Program-made: the position numbers and the translations under genes
Shown: in pieces, positions 1 through 11,377 of the stretch
How positions within the stretch are numbered: position 1 is the first letter of the stretch
How the letters are laid out: each line of letters opens with the position of its first letter
Origin: Canna indica
Taxonomy: Eukaryota; Streptophyta; Magnoliopsida; Zingiberales; Cannaceae
Direction: 5' to 3'
DNA: 64,000 nt
NCBI GenBank assembly: GCA_034359265.1
Contig: CP136890.1
Location: 67,209,501 to 67,273,500 of the forward strand
Notes under the pieces: model-generated
What the model saw: the letters and a program-made list of their open reading frames with translations, nothing else
Database searches by the model: none
What the model was told of the DNA's origin: nothing

Positions 1-1215
1 TAGAAAAAATTAATGTATTTATCCCAAACTTTGGTCCTTGTAACAAATCTCTTCTAACCTTTAATGTTTCTCCCTAATATATCCCAAACTTTGGAATTGA
101 TAACAATTGTATCTTTTAAAATTGAACTTGAAATTTATTTTACATTACAATTATATATAATCAATCCAAAAGTTTGAATTATATTTCTCTTTATTTTTTT
201 ATTAAATTCGACTATTACATTAAAAAAAATAAAATTTGGAACGAAATTCATATTTTTATTTAGTTTTTATTTTTTATTCAATTCGGCTATTGCATTTTAA
301 AAAAAATTCAAAACTTCGAATCAAAACAAGATTTTTTTGCTTATATTATTATTTATTAAATATTTAACATTATGATTATATTTTATTTATTGTCTAACAA
401 AATTTGGCATTTTAAATTTGATATTTTAGTTTTGTGTTGAATTTTTTATTCAATTCGATTATAGTATTTTTAAAAAATAAAAATTTGAACCAAATCAATA
501 TATTATACTGATAATATTATTTATATCATACATTTAATTTTATGTATATCGTATTTAATTTGGTTTAGTATTTAATTTTCTTCATAAAATATCTTTATTT
601 TACTATAAATTTTTATTTTTAATAAATACAAAATTTGAAATAAAATTTATTTTAACGATTATAAATTAATTTTGGTAAAATTAGACGTGAGATTCTTTGA
701 GGTGTTAAAAAGTTTTTCGTGTAATTTTTTAAAAAGAAAAAGAATTAGGTGAAATTTGATACGGAATTATCGAATAAAGTGAAAGTTTTGATGTATTTTA
801 AAAAATTATTTATCTTCAAGAATTATAATTCTTGTCAATCCCAAAGTTTGTGATAGATTAGGGAGAAGGATTAAACGTCAGGCTAGAATTGATATCAATC
901 TTATAGTTCGGGGTATAATTGATACAAATTAAAGATCATGCTAGATTTATGAAAATAGTCATAGTTTGGGCTAGATACATTAATTAACTCTATTTTTATT
1001 ACATGCTGACGTGGCACGAGTGATAATAAAAAAATATTTTTTATTTGTTGAGTCAGATGCCACGTCAACACCTAACGGTTGCATTGACAAACATCTGACG
1101 TCGGACTAGAATTGATATCAATCTGATAGTTCAGGATGTAATTGATACAAATTAAAGATCGGACTAAATTTGTGAAAAGGGTTATAGTTTGGGCTAGATA
1201 CATCAATTAACCCTA
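1..1215. repeat. AT-rich non-coding DNA with a 110-bp direct repeat
   Basis: There is no credible coding sequence. A block at 883-992 is repeated in the same orientation at 1106-1215, offset 223 bp, with scattered substitutions; both copies contain the phrase GTTTGGGCTAGATACAT. The spacer between them has facing motifs TGCTGACGTGGCA and TGCCACGTCA, so it can fold back. The start of the window has similar wording (ATCCCAAACTTTGG), so this is probably part of a dispersed plant repeat that begins outside the window. Confidence 0.6.
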
Positions 1216-1560
1216 TATTTAAAGAGAATATATTTGATTCAAAAGAAAGTATATTCAGACTTAAAGAAAATATATTTGATAGAAATGAGGTATATATATA
1301 TATATATATTTATAGAAAGTATATTTGGACTCAAAGAGAGTATATTTTGGTAGAAATAATTTTATATATGTGTGTGTGTTTAGAGAGAATATTTAGATTA
1401 AAAGATAGTATATTTGGACTTAAAGATAGTATATTTTGATACAAACTGAGTATATATCTATATTTAGAGAGAGTATATTTGGATTAAAAGATAATATATT
1501 TTCATAGCATTGATATATATATAGTATATTTGGATCAAAATTATTCTTTAGTTAAATAAA
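1216..1560. repeat. Degenerate AT-rich tandem repeat
   Basis: The phrase AGAGAGTATATTTGGA and close variants recur at least six times, interspersed with TA and GT dinucleotide runs (about 1290-1310 and 1368-1380). Units are of uneven length and diverged. No gene is visible from here to 2140. Confidence 0.6.
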
Positions 1561-2142
1561 ATATTATGATTATATATACTTACTATGTAATCAGGTATAC
1601 TCACTATATTATCAGGTATACTTAGTATATGAGACGGTGTGGCCGCGTCGTCGATGACGCTAGGGCCTTCATGTAACAACATATTAGTTAATTAATCTAC
1701 TTGTGGTATAATTATAATAGAATATATTAATTGGATTTATAATCATTATGTTAATTAAGATGAATATTTAATAATAATAATAATCTTGTCTGATATGCTT
1801 TATACGATGAAATGAACAAGAAATAGTGCAAATGATATTTTTGTTAATTGTCATGTCATGTGTTGTGATAGTACGAAATGAACACAAGATAATACTAAAA
1901 TTAATGTATAGTACCATGTGAAACGAACATTGAATTATTTCTTATACTATCATGTACAACCTTGTATTGTATCGACTAATCTGGTTCTGTACTAGACAAT
2001 TTGCGAAATGAACGAATCCTAAGTTTAAAGTGTCTTTAGAGAATGAGGTCGAAAGTTGTCTTCAGAGAGGAGGTGGAGAGTTTTCGATGTAAATTTCCTG
2101 GTTGAGTTGTTAAATCTTTGTATTCGATCAATTGGACAAAAA
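1561..2142. other. AT-rich stretch without recognisable genes
   Basis: I see no coding sequence, RNA gene or element termini. A short GC-richer patch at about 1633-1665 is isolated. Confidence 0.5.
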
Positions 2143-3088
2143 ATGGTTGTTAGACGAAAATGACCCCAACTTTCGTGAATTTCTAAATTTTGGCCAATCC
2201 TTTGATTGGTGTCAATTGTATATAAGAAGTTTCCAATAATGGCCCTATATATATATGTATCATCAACCACCACACTGCACACTGATATATATGTACCATT
2301 AAACACTACATTGATATATATATATATATATGTGTGTGTGTGTATATATATATATATCAAACACCACATCACCACATTACACATTGATATATATACACTA
2401 CACTACATTATACTGATATCGGCAGTATCAAAAAGAAAAAGAATACTTCAATCTGATAACATCAAATACACCATCAAAAATATTGAAACATCATACTATA
2501 TTAAAACATACACCATCAAAAATACACCATAAAAAATACAGCAATATATTATCAAAAATAAAACATCAAATACTATCAAACACCATAAAAAAATAAAGTA
2601 TCTTTTGAAACTGATATATCATATTGATAACACCATATTATTAGACATCACACTGATATATCATACTGATTACACCATATTATCAAACACCACACTGATA
2701 TATCATACTGATAACATCATACTATCAAACATCATACTGACATATCATAATGATAACACCATACTATCAAACATCACATTGATATATCATACTGATAACA
2801 CCATACATTAAAAAAAATAAAGTGTCGTTTGAAATTGATATATCATATTGATAATGCTTGTATAGTACTGTATTTTTTATGGTGTATTTTTTATGTTGTA
2901 TTTTTTATGGTGTATTTTTGATGGTGTATGTTTCAGGTTAAAGTGTTTTTTTCTCTTTGATAGTGCTGATATCAGTATAGTTCAATGTGATGTATATATC
3001 AGTGTGCTATGTGATATTTGATGGTACATATATATCAGTGTGGTGTTTGATGATACATATATATGGTGTCATTTTCGTCTAATAACCC
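2143..3088. mobile_element. Foldback/TIR element with internal minisatellite
   Basis: The left end carries GGTTGTTAGACGAAAATGAC and the right end carries the reverse complement of nearly the same sequence (GTCATTTTCGTCTAATAACC). Inside both ends lie mirrored blocks rich in ATATATGTACCAT and CACACTGATATAT, so the two halves form a long imperfect inverted repeat. The centre (about 2611-2815) is a tandem array. Target duplication could not be identified, so the superfamily is uncertain. Reading frames here are translations of the repeat, not genes. Confidence 0.55.
2611..2815. repeat. 42-bp minisatellite, about five units
   Basis: Each unit reads approximately CTGATATATCATACTGATAA followed by CACCATACTATCAAACATCACA. 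Because the period is a multiple of three, one frame stays open and encodes a 14-residue repeat of the form TLIYHTDNTILSNI. I regard that as a by-product of the period, not a protein gene. Confidence 0.7.
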
Positions 3089-3236
3089 TAGTTGGGAACA
3101 CTTCAATGAAGTCATTGGATTATCTTAGTATATATTAAACTTCGTTTGATATATGAAGTCGTTCGTTGTTTTGATGAAATTAAACCCACTCGGTGAAATC
3201 TTTTTGGTGCTAAATTGGATTTTTTTTTTTCATTTA

Positions 3237-4165
3237 GGGGGTGTTTGGTTGCCCGCAAGTGCAAATATTGCAACTCTAGTTGCAGTATTTAGATAACAAA
3301 TTTGTTTGGTTGACTGCAAAAACATTTTGCAGCATTTACTAGTTGCAACTTGTATTTCTAATATCATTTGCGGGCCGCAAATAAAATTGCAGCCCAAAAA
3401 GCTCGCAATACAAGATTGTGGGCTGCAAATGCAATAATTTAAGTATTAAAAAATAATTAATTTTGGTGACTTAGAGTCGTCGGATAGAGACGAGATAAAT
3501 ATCAAAGTTGTAGGTTTTCGCATGCTGAACGCGATGGTAGTGTTAGATTTTAGATATGATGTCGTTTGTTAGATTTTTTAATATATTTTTAGTATTATTC
3601 AAAAATTAAAAATTATTAATTTATCAGACTAGGTCTGGCAAATAGTATCGGACCTAAGTTTTCGCCCAAGCCCGACTAAAAAAAATTCATGCTTGGCCCG
3701 GCCCGAAAAAATTCGTTCCCAACTTCGCCCGAAAAAATTTGGGCTCTGCCTTGCTCGGAAAAATTTGTGCCCGACCGAAAAAAATTCGTGACTAGCCCGA
3801 CCAGGCCCGAAAAATTATGTGCCCGGCCCGACTCAAAAAAACTCATGCCTGGCCTGGCCCGGCCCGGCCCAAAAAATTCGTGTCCAGCCCGACCCTAAAA
3901 AATTCATGCCCGCCCCGACCCCGCCCGGAAAAATTTGTGCACGGCCCGACCCGAAAAATTCGTTCCCGACCCAGTCTGAAAAAAATCGTGCTGGCCAGGC
4001 CCAAAAAAATTCTTGCCTGACCCAACTCGAAAAAATTCGTGCCCGACCCGGCTCGAAAAAATTCGTAAGATACAAGTTGTAATTTTAATTGCAACTTCTA
4101 TTTGCGGTCAACCAAATATTTGCAAATAGAAATTGCAACTCTACTTGCGAGCAATCAAACTGTAG
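3237..4165. mobile_element. TIR element (MITE-like) beginning GGGGGTGTTTGGTTG
   Basis: The left end GGGGGTGTTTGGTTG is the kind of terminus seen in PIF/Harbinger-type plant MITEs. The right end (about 4080-4165), read in reverse complement, repeats the left end's words GATTGCTCGCAAGT, TTGCAA and TTTGGTTGACCGCAAA. The outermost right bases are degraded and I could not confirm a target duplication. The interior is occupied by a GC-rich minisatellite. Confidence 0.55.
3656..4070. repeat. Minisatellite of about 15 units, core CCCGACCCGAAAAAATTCGT
   Basis: I count 15 repeats of a CCCGGCCC-type block followed by a run of As and TTCGT, with period about 24-31 bp. Both strands are open in several frames, giving Pro/Arg/Lys-rich or Phe/Gly-rich translations; overlapping open frames on both strands are expected of such an array and are not genes. 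Confidence 0.75.
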
Positions 4166-4365
4166 GTAGTGGTGGATCCAATGTAGGCTCAGTGGGGCAG
4201 AGGCCCCCACTGAAATTTTTTAAAAACTCATAGATGTAGTACTTTTTACTATTTGCATGTAAACTTTGCCTCACCTGCTGTTTGCTGCCTCTCCTCCAAT
4301 CTCCAGTGAGCTTCTTCTTCTTTCGGATCTTTCTTTTTGCTTTGCCAACATGCTGCCTGTTGCTT
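4166..4365. other. Short host flank of the gypsy insertion
   Basis: This is non-coding sequence containing a CT-rich stretch. It ends in TGCTT (4361-4365), the left copy of the target-site duplication of the gypsy element. The sequence after the element (13506 onward, CT-rich) is its natural continuation. Confidence 0.5.
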
Positions 4366-6364
4366 TGTCACGCCCCAAATTCCACAATAGTGTGACCGGC
4401 CAGGGTATACAAGCATACCCTGAAGCCTAACTCAAATCACAACCACAAAGATAAAACAAAATAATCACAAATCATAGGAATAAACCAAACTTTTTATTTC
4501 AAACTCCAAGCACTAACAAAAGGTTATAAAACAAACAATTTCATCCTTTGTTAAAGAAATCGCAGAAACATGAATGTTCAACCAAAACAAACTTCAACGA
4601 ATGTTTGAAACAATAAATGAAATAAAGAAACCATGAATGAAATAAAGTACAATAAGTCTCGACACAAGACTCTATTTAAACCTGACCACTACCCTAACTC
4701 TAACTTTGACTTGTCATGAGGTTAGCCCTGAACCTGTCGTTCCCAGATGTGCTACTCAAACACTCCAGTGCTACTACTGGTTCTGACCTTGTGCTACAGA
4801 AGAGGGTAAGTCCATATTGGACTTAGTGAGTCGCTCGGTCCTGAGCCTACCACAGTCCACGGTTAATAATTATATGGAAAGCCTAATAACCACATAATAG
4901 TTAATTTCACAATAAAATGAACAATTATTTAAATTCAGAATTAAATTCTTTATCCATGTAATCCAAGGCAATCTATACATAACCCACATATAAAAGAAAC
5001 CACATATTCGCATAAGTACATTTCCATACAATACGAGTCGGTCACTAGGACATGCCTAGTGAGCTTCCCGCCCATGATTCCTGAGCTAGGCAAACCCTCT
5101 ATCCTCAGTACCCCCCAAATGGTTGGGAAAACCCTCCAACCAGTGCCACTCTGGGTCGGTCGTCAGTGTGGCTCGCTGACGAGCTTCCCGGTCCACACCT
5201 CCTCCGCTGATCAGCCAAACCAAACCCCCATCTCATCCACATACACAAACATGTACAATAAGAAAATGAATGCATCAACACCATAAGCATTTAATGTAAA
5301 CCAGTATTTCTACACCATATATTCCAAATACATGTTTCCTTACAAGAGCACACTTTAAAGGTTTTCAACTCATGAATCATCTGAATTTAAAGATAATGCC
5401 CGTGACACAACCCTCCCACACAAGTAATCCCCTAATATTATAATTCTTTGAAACTCTACTTAACACAAGAAAGAAACCATACAAGAGAACACACAATTGT
5501 TAAACTGTAAGCGTATCCTATAGCTTAAGGTGTACTTTAATATTTTCCATACGAATACAAATATACCAACAGTAAATGCTAATCGAAAATGACAGAGAAA
5601 AAATAAATAAATAAAAAGATTTAGGAGTAACTTATCAACTCCTTTATTGCTACTGCACAACCCTTTCTTTCTTTTTTCAACCACCCTAATCTTCCAATTG
5701 CCACTGCTACAACCCAATTAAAGCAATGCTTAATTGGTTTCATACCCCAATTACCATTTACCTATACCACCATCAAACTCAATAGGGAGTAGGGATCAAA
5801 ATCGACAAGAAATTTCAGATTTCTTCAAAATGTACGTGGATCAGCAAGATGAGAGGAGAAATTAGGAGTGTTGGGGGAGATTTCACCACTCATCGATAAA
5901 GGAAAATAGAATGAGAGACGCTCTCCAAGATCCTTGAGCCGATGATCATCGGCGTCGGCAACACCACTGGTGGCAAATCCCTCTTCAGCCGCCTCCTCCG
6001 TCGCCTCCTCTATCGCCCTCTCAAGAATCGCCGCCTCTTCTTCTTCTTTTTTGACTTGGATGTGTGCGGCTGTAGAAACCCCCCTTCTTTTTTACGATTC
6101 TACCCCTCACTTAATCCAACCGCGACTTCTACCTAACTCGACCCACACTTGTCCAAATTAGGTTCCGATCGAGCCGTCGGACTCGACTTAACTAATAACC
6201 CAAAACCTAAAATAAATAAAATAAAATAAAATACTAAACACGCATAAAGGCCTCACCTTAATTCATATTATCTGGCACTTCCTCCGACCCGCTCCCAAGC
6301 GCATCCACATCGTCCGACTGAAAATAATTAAATTAAATTATATAAAAAATTTACGAATATAACA
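4366..6364 (-). repeat. Gypsy 3' LTR
   Basis: This is the downstream LTR in the minus-strand sense. It matches the other LTR over most of its length but keeps about 380 bp (4668-5047) that the other copy lacks, and lacks about 466 bp present there. Its plus-strand start TGTCACGCCCC and end ATATAACA are the retroviral TG..CA termini. The adjacent internal sequence read in sense, AAGGGGGAAAGAT (about 6365-6377), is the polypurine tract. Confidence 0.9.
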
Positions 6365-6429
6365 ATCTTTCCCCCTTAAAGAAAATTCGTCATCGAATTT
6401 AGGGTAGAAAAGAACTCACCAAGGAATCA

Positions 6430-6560
6430 AAAAGAGAAGGATACTTCTCCCTCATCGCACTCTCCACCTCCTAGGTAGCTTCCTGACCAGAATGGTGTTC
6501 CCAACGGACCTTCACCAACGGAACTTTCTTAGACCTCAGCTTCCTAATCTAACGATCCAA
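6430..6560 (-). pseudogene. Gypsy chromodomain, broken
   Basis: Downstream of integrase the frame reads EKPVEILDR, stop, IRKLRSKKVPLVKVRWEHH, then QEAT, stop, EVESAMREKYPSLF. This is the C-terminal chromodomain pattern of plant chromovirus integrases, which binds chromatin marks and directs insertion. Both stops are TAG: the second replaces the expected Trp of ATWE (TGG to TAG) and the first probably a Gln (CAG to TAG). Both are single transitions. Confidence 0.75.
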
Positions 6561-7741
6561 AATCTCTACAGGTTTCTCCTCATATGAGATTGTCGAATCC
6601 ACCTCTACCACCGACGGCTCAAGTACATGAGACTCATCCCTGACATACCGCTTCAGCATAGAAACATAAAACACTAGATGCACCCTATCCAGGCTAGGCG
6701 ATAAGGCCAACTCGTAGGCTACGGCTCCTCTCCGTCGTAAGATAGGAAAAGGTCCTATAAACCTAGGACTTAATTTTCCCTTCTTTCCAAATCTCACTAC
6801 TACCTTCATAGGAGACACCTTCAGAAACACTAACTCTCCCTCTACGAACTCAATATCTCGGGCCATTCCATCTACATACATTTTCTGATAACTTTGGGCT
6901 GCCAACAATCGATCCTTAATCAGTTTTACTTTTTCCACGGTATCCTGTATCAAATCGGGCCCCAACAACTAAGACTCCCCAGCCTCGAACCACCCCACTG
7001 GGGATCTACATCGCCGCCCATACAGGGCCTCAAAAGGTACCTTACCAATACTGGTCTGGAAACTATTATTATAGGCGAACTCTACCAGGGGCAGGTGCTT
7101 CTCCCAACCATCCTCTAAATCCAAAACACAAGCTCTTAACATGTCCTCCAAAGTTTGAATGATCGTCTCAAATTGCCCGTCCGTCTGCGAATGAAAATGG
7201 GTACTGAATCTGACCTGAGTACCCAAAGTCTCATGGAAAGACTACCAATACCGAGCAGTAAATTGAGTACCCCGATCAGAGATGATCATCACTAGGATAC
7301 CATGATACCCCACAATCCGATCCAAAAATAATCGAGCATACTGCTCTGCGGTGAAAGTCGTCTTCACCGGAATAAAGTGCGCCGACTTGGTTAGTCGATC
7401 CACTACCACCCAGATAGAATCATTTCCCTTCTTCGACCTGGGTAGTCTAGTAATAAAATTCATAGTGATCTTTTCCCATTTCACTCCGGCACCTCAAGAT
7501 TATGAAGCAGTCTCGCGGGTCTCAAATGCTCGGCCTTAACTTCTTGACAGACCAAACACTTAGACACGAACTCAACTACCTCCCTCTTCATCCCTCTCCA
7601 CCAGTAATGCTGTTGTAAATCACGGTACATCTTGGTGGCTCCTGAAAGCATAGTATAAGTGGAACTATGAGCCATCACAAGTACCTGTCGGCGAACCTTT
7701 GCCATATTAGGCACCACAATCCTATCCTTGAACCTTAACAC
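6549..7741 (-). pseudogene. Gypsy integrase, broken
   Basis: Integrase inserts the cDNA into the genome. The N-terminal zinc-binding region includes HYWWRGMK and CLVCQEVKAEH, but the second histidine of the usual HHCC finger (HPG) reads LSG. The catalytic core is recognisable: IWVVVDRLTKSAHF (first Asp), IISDRGTQF (second Asp) and FETIIQTLEDM (Glu). A one-base loss near 7482 breaks the frame at the expected PEWKWE, and in-frame stops occur near 7242 and 6969. The C-terminal part (RFGKKGKLSPRFIGPFPIL) is the usual chromovirus GPF/GPY-like module. Not functional. Confidence 0.85.
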
Positions 7742-8455
7742 GCCCTCTGCATCAATCCTAAACCCATCGTCCGCATCTCCCCTCTCAACCAGATCTCGGG
7801 TTAGAGCACAAAATGCATCCTCACCTTGGGCTGTTCAAAGCATATCCACTAAAGTGGACTGGACGCGAAGATGTGCCACCATACTACCCGAGTTAAACAC
7901 CGATAACACCGCTCTATTCCCCAGACATTCAGCAAGCTCCCTTGCCAATGGCCTCCTACTCAAAGTCGAGTGGGCTAGACTTCCCATAGATTTTCTGCTC
8001 AATGCATCAGCCACCACATTAGCTTTCCCAGGATGGTAGAGAATTGTGCAGTCAAAGTCTTTCAACAATTCCAACCACCTTCTTTGCCTCAAGTTCATAT
8101 CCTTCTGAGTAAGCAAGTACTGAAGACTTTTATGGTCAATATAAATCTCACAAGCTTCCCCATACAGATAATGGCGTCATAACTTCAGTGCAAACACTAT
8201 AGCTGCCAACTCTAAATCATGGGTCGGGTAGTTCTTCTCATGAGGTTTCAACTTCCTAGATGCATAAGCAATCATCCTACCATGCTGCATCAAAACACAA
8301 CTCAAACCTACCATAGAAGCATCACAGTACACTACAAAACCTCCAGAAGCTGACGGTAGGGCCAATACTAGAGCTGAAGTCAACCGGTCCTTGAGCTCCT
8401 GGAAGCTCTCCTCGCACTTGCTATCCCACTCAAATTTAACTTTCTTTTGAGTCAA
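7742..8455 (-). pseudogene. Gypsy RNase H and RNase H-integrase linker, broken
   Basis: RNase H degrades the RNA strand of the hybrid during reverse transcription. [18 protein letters not shown] holds the first catalytic Asp, [19 protein letters not shown] the Glu-bearing helix, and [15 protein letters not shown] the C-terminal signature. The expected KLWRHYL reads KL, stop, RHYL (TGG to TGA near 8176), and another stop lies near 7835 in the linker. The frame is otherwise well preserved. Confidence 0.85.
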
Positions 8456-9414
8456 TCATGTTAAAGGAGCTGCAATTCTAGAAAATTTTTCTACAAACTT
8501 CCTATAGTACCCGGTCAAGCCCAAAAAGCTCCGAATCTCAGCCACACAAGTCGGTCTTTCCCATCGCTGCACTGCCTCAATCTTCGCGGGGTATACCTTC
8601 ACCCCGTCCCTCGATACCACATGCCCTAAGAATCCCACACTGCTCAGCCATAACTCACACTTGGAAAATTTAGCAAATAATTGATGTTTCCTGAGAGTCT
8701 CCAAAACTACACTCAAATGCTCATAATGTTCAGCCTCACTGCAGGAGTAAACTAGGATGTCATCTATGAACACAATGATAACCTATCCAGAAACTCCTTG
8801 AACACTAGATTTATCAAATCCATAAATGCAGCCGGTGCATTAGTCAACCCGAAGGACATGACCAAAAACTCATAGTGATCATATCACGTCCTAAAGACTG
8901 TCTTCTGAACATCCTGATCCCGAATCCTCAACTGTTGATACTCTGACCTTATGTCGATCTTAGAGAGCCACTGTGCTCCCTGCAACTGATCAAAGAGATC
9001 ATCAATCCTCGGGAGTGGGTAGCGGTTCTTGATCGTCACTTTATTCAGCTGCCGATAATCAACACACATCCGCATTGATCCATCTTTCTTTTTAGCAAAA
9101 AGTACCGGCGCTCCCCAGGGTGGCACACTCGGGCGAATGAAACCCAGATCCATCAATTCTTACAACTGAGCCTTAAGCTCTCTCAACTCAGGTGGTGGCA
9201 TACGATAAGGGGGAATTGAGATCAGTTTCACCTCTGGTTGTAAATCAATACAAAACTCAATCTCTAGAATCGGTGGCAATCCCGGAAGCTCATCTGGAAA
9301 AACATCTGAATATTCACTAACCACCGGTGTCTCCTCTACCTTCTTGGCTGAAATTTCACCCTCCTCAGCCACAGACACAAAAGCTAAAAATGACTGGCAG
9401 CCACTCACGAGCAA
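8456..9414 (-). pseudogene. Gypsy reverse transcriptase, broken
   Basis: The polymerase copies element RNA to DNA. Motifs in order are [55 protein letters not shown] (first Asp; normally LRSGYHQ), [13 protein letters not shown] and FIDDILVYS (the catalytic Asp pair). Breaks: a TAA in AQL-ELMDLGF (9160; CAA to TAA), a TGA in FRT-YDHYEF (8884; CGA to TGA), and a frameshift near 8780 just before the Asp pair. Upstream is the YSDVFPDELPGLPP linker typical of gypsy pol. Confidence 0.9.
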
Positions 9415-9468
9415 CTTCCGGGCCTTAAGGGCTGAAATAACCCTGAAAGATTCCCTCCTACCTTCACC

Positions 9469-9873
9469 CTAGAAAGTGAACGACGGCTTGCCTAGCTTAT
9501 TAAAAGTAATAACCTTCGTTCTACAATCCACAGAGGCATAGTGAGAGGATAGCCAATCCATGCCCAAGACCACATCCAGTTCTAAAGTGGGTAAAACTAC
9601 CAATTTTGCTTCCAAAGCATGCCCACAAATGGACACCTCACAACCCTTGAAAACTATCTCGACATGGACAGAATGTCCTATCGGCGTTGATACCACCAAG
9701 GGTACCACAAGAGAATCTTTTTCTTTATCAAGCTTTATAGCAAAGTTATCAAACATAAAGGAATGAGTAGCTCTAGGATCAAATAGAACAAATGCAGGTA
9801 TGGAACAAACTTCAATGATACCTGTCACCATGGTCTTAGACGCCTCAGCATCATCTTGGGTCATAGTGAACAC
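9469..9873 (-). pseudogene. Gypsy aspartic protease, active site altered
   Basis: This domain normally cleaves the gag-pol polyprotein. The frame of 134 residues matches the plant gypsy protease: a retropepsin motif at FVLFDPRATHSF, then LGMDWLSSHYASVDCRTKVITF. The active-site triplet Asp-Ser/Thr-Gly reads Asp-Pro-Arg, which should abolish catalysis even though the frame is open. It lies between the gag zinc knuckle and RT. Confidence 0.85.
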
Positions 9874-10019
9874 TTGTGCAGGAGCTCTCCCAGATCCACT
9901 GGCACGCTACTACCCTGAAACCTGAGGCTGACCTCTCTATGCAACAGAAGCTGCAGATATCGATGCTTTCCCTCTGGACTGTGCTGCACTAGGACCATGC
10001 GCTGCACTAGAACCACCTC

Positions 10020-11307
10020 TGACTGGACAGTCCCTCCTGATGTGACCCGGCTATCCACACCCGAAGCAAGCATTTGTACGGCCAAAGCATATCCCAGTGT
10101 GTCTCCGCCCACACTGCCCACACTGCGGCACCTCAACCCTTCTCTGTAGCTCAGACCCCACTATCCTCTGAGTGGTACCCTGCCCAACACCTGAGCGACC
10201 TCTGAAACTGCCTTGTCCCCGTCCGAGCGAATGGGCTGCTCCAGATACTATGCCCTCAGAAAAACCCTGTCGCTCGCCAAATCCCTGCGGCCTAAATCTC
10301 TTCCTGACTGGCCCATCCCGTCGATCCGTCGGTACCATCGACTCGTTCCGCATTGCCTCATCCACCACCTGGGTGAAAGTAGAGTCTTTTGTAAAGTGAA
10401 TCAGCCTACCAATTTGAACTCTCAGCCCTTCCACGAACCGCCTGACCCTATCCGCCTCAGTCGCCATTAGCAGGAGATGGTACCGTGATAAGCGGGTGAA
10501 CTTCACCTCGTACTCTGCCATTGACATACTGCCGGTCTGCTTGAGCTATTCGAATTCCCTTGCTCTCTTCTCCCGTACACTCCTGGGAAGATATTTCTCC
10601 ACCATAGCCGCCCAAAACTCCTCCCATACAGGGGGTGGTGCATCAACCCCCCTACGGGACCTCCATACATGGAGCTACTCCTTAGCAGGTCCCCTCAGCT
10701 GCAAATCCACCATCTGCACCATGGCTACTGAAGAGCATCTCAACACCTCGCACAACTCCTGACAGTCGTTTAGAAAAGTCATCACCTCCACACTAGGGTC
10801 TGTGCTAGTGAACTACGGTAGTCTCAATTGAACAAAATCCTTATATGCAACGCTGCCTGGCACTGCCTCCCTAGCAACTGGGAGTACCGACTCCGCTACC
10901 CCCTGTGCCACAGGTGCCACTGGCGACACAAGCTGAGGCTGCTGCTGCCTCAACTCTCGCTCCCTGCGGAGCTCCTCAGTTAACTCGACCACCCGAGCCT
11001 CTAGCATGGCCACCCTAGGATCCTAACCAGCCTCTTCCTGAGCCGACTGCCTACCGCCACGGCCCCGGCCCCGCCCACGGCCACGACCACGATCACGTCC
11101 ACATCCACGTCCACCTGAGGAATTACTCCCACTACCGCTCACCACGACATCATTAAAGGCCTCAATCACTAATAAGAATAGCAACCAAGAACAGGTAAAT
11201 AAATCTAACAAGAACAACGAATAAAAACGATACGTACCGCCACTGATGTGTAGGCTCAGTTCCCCGATCTCGTGACTAGGACACACTGTATGCCGACACG
11301 GTAGCAA
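10020..11307 (-). pseudogene. Gypsy gag, broken into several frames
   Basis: Gag forms the particle and packages RNA. An Arg/Gly-rich N-terminal part (11100-11040), a Glu/Gln-rich part (11013-10813) and a conserved core (MSMAEYEVKFTRLSRY, EADRVRRFVEGLR) precede an Arg/Gly linker and a zinc knuckle. The knuckle reads CFGCG, stop, PGHIRRDCP near 10051; the stop is TAG in place of the expected Gln. Other in-frame stops lie near 11023, 10813, 10680 and 10545. The order and spacing fit plant chromovirus gag. Confidence 0.8.
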
Positions 11308-11362
11308 TATCCATACAGTACCCCCAATGTCCTTAAAATCGAAGTCAGGACCTAAATCAAAT

Positions 11363-11374
11363 GCTCTGATACCA
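11363..11374 (-). other. Gypsy primer-binding site, initiator tRNA-Met
   Basis: The minus strand reads TGGTATCAGAGC, complementary to the 3' end of plant initiator tRNA-Met. It is three bases inside the LTR that begins at 11378. This fixes the minus-strand orientation and identifies 11378-13500 as the 5' LTR. Confidence 0.9.
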
Positions 11375-11377
11375 CTT

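Noticed and set aside
2605..2811. A repetitive protein with a 14-residue period
   Set aside because: It is explained by a 42-bp non-coding minisatellite inside a foldback element.
3656..4070. CRISPR-like array of regularly spaced repeats
   Set aside because: Units are contiguous and diverged without unique spacers, and this is plant nuclear DNA.
3689..4094. Several overlapping Pro/Arg- or Phe/Gly-rich frames on both strands
   Set aside because: All are translations of a 15-unit minisatellite; simultaneous opening on both strands is a property of the repeat.
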